Shown in pieces: positions 4,601-6,673 of a stretch of DNA of 6,673 nucleotides. This stretch comes from Sulfurimonas sp. Lineage in GTDB: Bacteria > Campylobacterota > Campylobacteria > Campylobacterales > Sulfurimonadaceae. Both the position numbers and the translations under genes were made by a program. The notes beneath the pieces are model-generated. The model did no database searches. It saw nothing but the letters and a program-made list of their open reading frames with translations, and was not told the origin of the DNA. The stretch is from NCBI GenBank assembly GCA_002733155.1, contig NVUO01000024.1, forward strand, positions 1-6,673, written 5' to 3'. Position 1 is the first letter of the stretch; the number at the start of each line of letters is the position of its first letter.

Positions 4601-6010
4601 ATGATTAAAAAAATTAAAATACTAAGTATATGCATACTACCTTTATTGTTTTCTGCTTGTATGTCAAATATGGCGTCCTCAGTGGGTATAGATATGACTC
4701 ATAAATTAGAACAAAGTAATAAGTTTGCAGCTGGACATTATAAAGAGGCTGCTGATTTAGCCTTAAATAACATAGATACAGACCTAGATATTGATAAATC
4801 AAATTTATTAGCTACATTAAAAGCTGGAAATAACTTATTTTATGCAAAAGATTATGAAAAAAGTATAAATTTATTTGATGATGCAGAAAATATCATAAAA
4901 TACCATCGTGAAGATACACTTTCAAGTACTACAAGTGATTACTTAGCTAAGATTATTTTAAATGATTCTGTAGTTGACTATCAGGGCACGATTACAGATG
5001 CTGTGATGATAAATACATATAAGTCATTAAATTATATGGCTAGTGGTAAATTCTCAGAGGCTAGAGTTGAGTTAAATCGTGCAATAGACCGCCAAAGAAG
5101 AGCTAAAGATACTTATGCACAGTTAATTTCAAAGCAGCAAGACGCTTTAAATGAAAAAAAGAGACAAAAAGAGGGAAAAAGTTTTGCTAAGACCTTAGAA
5201 AGTAGACAAACACAAAGTATTATTAGACGAAACTATTCAAGTCTTTACGTATTTAAGGCATATCCAGATTTTATTAATCCATTTACAACTTATTTAGCTG
5301 GTCTATATTTTATTATTGATGGTGACTATACAAAGGCAGCTTCACTTTTAAAAGAGACCTACGGTATGATGCCAAAATGTGAGGTAGTTGAATCTGATTT
5401 TTTGATGGTTGAAAATATATTAGCTGGAAAAAGAAAAAAAGAAAAATATGTATGGGTAATATATGAGAATGGTTTAGGTCCAATAAAAAAACAATATAAG
5501 GTACATATTCCAGTTTATTTAGTCTCAGATAGTGTTACATATACTGGAATTGCTCTGCCGTATATGAAAACAAGAAGCCGTGCTACAGCTGATATGAATA
5601 TATTAAGTCATAATAAAGTTATAGCTACTACTGAACTTGTATCTGATATGGATAGGGTGATTTTAACAGAGTTTAAATATTCATATAATGATATTTTACA
5701 AAGAGCATTGCTTTCAACATTTGTTAAAACATATGCTCAGTATAAAATACATCAAAAAAACGAATACCTTGGTCTAGCTATGAGTATGTTTCAGTTTGCT
5801 ACTACGCAGGCTGATACTAGAGTATGGGATACAATGCCAAAAGATTTTCAAGTAGCTAAGGTTAAAATGCCAAAAAATCATAAGTTAGAACTTCAAGCTG
5901 GTAGACATAATATAAATGTAACTTTAGCTAAGGATGCACAATACTCTATAGTATATGTAAGGATACCAACTTCAAAGTCTAAACCAAGTATTTCGGTTAT
6001 TAATTTTTAA
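4601..6010 (+). CDS. COG3014-family lipoprotein with TPR-like helical repeats
   Basis: This 469-residue lipoprotein has a KK-rich n-region, a hydrophobic core and lipobox LFSAC with the lipidated Cys at 20. Met at +2, not Asp, suggests outer-membrane sorting if the enteric rule applies. The first 260 residues are alpha-helical with TPR-like pairs (around 43-60, 74-100, 135-168 and 230-255) and a charged, coiled-coil-prone stretch (165-205). The C-terminal half is mixed, with YVWVIYENGLGPIKKQYKV (283-301) and a late ADTRVWDTMPKDFQVAKV block (404-421) that resembles the conserved W-x-x-(L/M)-P end of COG3014 proteins. The family has no established function. In gammaproteobacteria I recall COG3014, ycfL and lpoB lying together in this order, as here, which suggests a shared envelope role, probably linked to penicillin-binding-protein activation. 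GGAG 8 bases upstream supports the start. Confidence 0.85.
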   Translation: MIKKIKILSICILPLLFSACMSNMASSVGIDMTHKLEQSNKFAAGHYKEAADLALNNIDTDLDIDKSNLLATLKAGNNLFYAKDYEKSINLFDDAENIIKYHREDTLSSTTSDYLAKIILNDSVVDYQGTITDAVMINTYKSLNYMASGKFSEARVELNRAIDRQRRAKDTYAQLISKQQDALNEKKRQKEGKSFAKTLESRQTQSIIRRNYSSLYVFKAYPDFINPFTTYLAGLYFIIDGDYTKAASLLKETYGMMPKCEVVESDFLMVENILAGKRKKEKYVWVIYENGLGPIKKQYKVHIPVYLVSDSVTYTGIALPYMKTRSRATADMNILSHNKVIATTELVSDMDRVILTEFKYSYNDILQRALLSTFVKTYAQYKIHQKNEYLGLAMSMFQFATTQADTRVWDTMPKDFQVAKVKMPKNHKLELQAGRHNINVTLAKDAQYSIVYVRIPTSKSKPSISVINF

Positions 6011-6021
6011 AGGAGATATAA

Positions 6022-6426
6022 ATGAAAGTAATTATAAGCATCTTAGTAGCATTATTATTTTTAAGTGCCTGCACTAATGAAGTAAAGCCAGAACAAAAAG
6101 TTAAGGTAATAAACGGCTGTGCTAGTTCAAATATATCAATCAGTGATATAAAAGGATTAAAAAAATCAGATGGCTTTATGAAGGCTCAGGTAAAGGGATA
6201 TAATAGTTCATCCTCGTATGAGCTTTTAGAATATCGTATAATTTGGCTTGATGGAGATGGGTTTAAAATTGATTCAATTTTATCTAAGTGGATATCTGTG
6301 CCATCTTATGCAGAACAAACATTTTATATAAATGCAATATCACCAAGTACAAAAGCGAAAACATTTCGTATATATATAAGAAAAGAAAAGGAAGTAATAT
6401 GCAATCAACAATCAGATGGGTTATAG
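6022..6426 (+). CDS. ycfL: YcfL-family (DUF1425) lipoprotein
   Basis: This 134-residue protein starts at ATG 6022 after a strong AAGGAG (6010-6015) at 6-base spacing, only 11 bases behind the previous stop. The lipobox is LSAC with lipidated Cys17 and Thr at +2. The mature domain shows the YcfL pattern: a strand YRIIWLDGDGFKID (71-84), W90 in SKW, then a block with YINAISPSTKAKTFRIYI (102-119) that matches the usual 'avAPsp.A.dfRl' ending. Cys33 and Cys127 could form a disulfide. The fold is expected to be a small beta-sandwich. In E. coli ycfL lies directly upstream of lpoB, and the same order with a 28-base overlap is seen here. The function of YcfL is not established; a role beside LpoB is inferred from context. 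Confidence 0.85.
   Translation: MKVIISILVALLFLSACTNEVKPEQKVKVINGCASSNISISDIKGLKKSDGFMKAQVKGYNSSSSYELLEYRIIWLDGDGFKIDSILSKWISVPSYAEQTFYINAISPSTKAKTFRIYIRKEKEVICNQQSDGL
6388..6394 (+). promoter_or_regulatory. Ribosome binding site for lpoB inside ycfL
   Basis: AAGGAAG lies 4 bases before the ATG at 6399, within the ycfL coding sequence. It fixes the lpoB start and the 28-base overlap of the two genes. Confidence 0.6.
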
Positions 6427-6673
6427 GTTTAGCTTTAGCAGTCTCATTATTTAGTGGATGTACTACACCCACTACTAATATAGATATGAATCAAGATAAG
6501 GGTGAGGCTGTGCTTGCACTTGATTATCGTGATTTTCAATCAGCTGCTGGGGATATGGTCGCATCTTTGATATCATCAGGTGCTGTAAGTAAACCAGATG
6601 GCTTACCTTATGTATTGGTAGTATCTAGAATAATTAATGATACTATGCAACATATAGATACTGATTTACTTAT
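6399..6673 (+). CDS. lpoB: LpoB-like penicillin-binding-protein activator lipoprotein (N-terminal part, runs off right edge)
   Basis: 91 complete codons are visible. The signal peptide ends in lipobox LFSGC with lipidated Cys21 and Thr at +2. The mature part continues with a short linker and then ALDYRDFQSAAGDMVASLISSG (40-61) and LPYVLVVSRIINDTMQHIDTDLL (69-91). These match the start of the LpoB/YcfM domain: a helix with D-x-x-x-(A)-(A)-x-x-M, then a strand with (I)-x-N-x-T followed by H-I-D-T. LpoB in E. coli is an outer-membrane lipoprotein that reaches through the periplasm and activates the peptidoglycan synthase PBP1b. The linker here is much shorter than the roughly 50-residue disordered linker of enteric LpoB. 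The family usually totals about 190-215 residues, so about half is missing beyond the window. The target synthase in this organism is not shown by the sequence. Confidence 0.87.
   Translation, partial: MQSTIRWVIGLALAVSLFSGCTTPTTNIDMNQDKGEAVLALDYRDFQSAAGDMVASLISSGAVSKPDGLPYVLVVSRIINDTMQHIDTDLL

Noticed and set aside
4614..4802. Open frame of 62 codons on the minus strand
   Set aside because: It is antisense to the signal peptide and first helices of the COG3014 lipoprotein, Tyr/Leu-rich, without features of a real gene.
6284..6472. Open frame of 62 codons on the minus strand
   Set aside because: It overlaps both ycfL and lpoB, which are well supported by lipoboxes and family motifs.

Overview
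The window is very AT-rich, with A/T-biased codon use, many short convergent runs of A and T, and short AGGA-type ribosome binding sites. Gene content points to a Campylobacterota (Epsilonproteobacteria) bacterium of low GC, Arcobacter-like or Sulfurimonas-like: a Bat operon whose BatB carries C-terminal TPRs, a DUF4214 protein, and a COG3014/YcfL/LpoB lipoprotein cluster. The phylum call is an inference from gene families and composition; no marker gene allows a genus call.

Layout. Positions 1-388 (minus) hold the N-terminal part of a secreted DUF4214-repeat protein with a GTG start; it runs off the left edge. Positions 389-681 are non-coding, AT-rich, with one GC-richer hairpin. Positions 682-756 and 855-930 (both minus) are tRNA-Glu(UUC) and tRNA-Lys(UUU), each with encoded CCA. 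They appear to be one transcript (Lys first, then Glu) from an almost textbook sigma-70 promoter at 961-989 (TTGACA, 17 bp, TATAAT). A perfect hairpin with a GAGA loop lies in the short leader, and an imperfect hairpin lies between the two tRNAs.

Positions 1081-4542 (plus) are a compact three-gene operon of the Bat (aerotolerance) type. BatA and a BatB-TPR fusion are inner-membrane proteins whose von Willebrand A (VWA) domains face the periplasm, and BatD is a signal-peptide-bearing, membrane-anchored partner. The genes overlap by 4 bp (2001-2004) and 20 bp (3436-3455), so translation is probably coupled. The usual upstream partners, a MoxR AAA+ ATPase and a DUF58 protein, are absent: the tRNAs sit directly upstream instead.

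Positions 4601-6673 (plus) hold three consecutive lipoprotein genes: a COG3014 protein with TPR-like helices, a YcfL-family (DUF1425) protein, and the start of an LpoB-type penicillin-binding-protein activator, cut by the right edge. All three have a clear lipobox and no Asp at +2. This suggests an envelope or peptidoglycan-related cluster anchored in the outer membrane. A 58-bp gap separates it from batD, so it may be co-transcribed or may use its own weak promoter near 4557.

I see no mobile element, CRISPR array, phage gene or obviously foreign segment. The most interesting points are the BatB-BatC fusion with what looks like an internalised signal peptide, the Bat operon without its MoxR/DUF58 module, and the small RNA structures around the two tRNAs.
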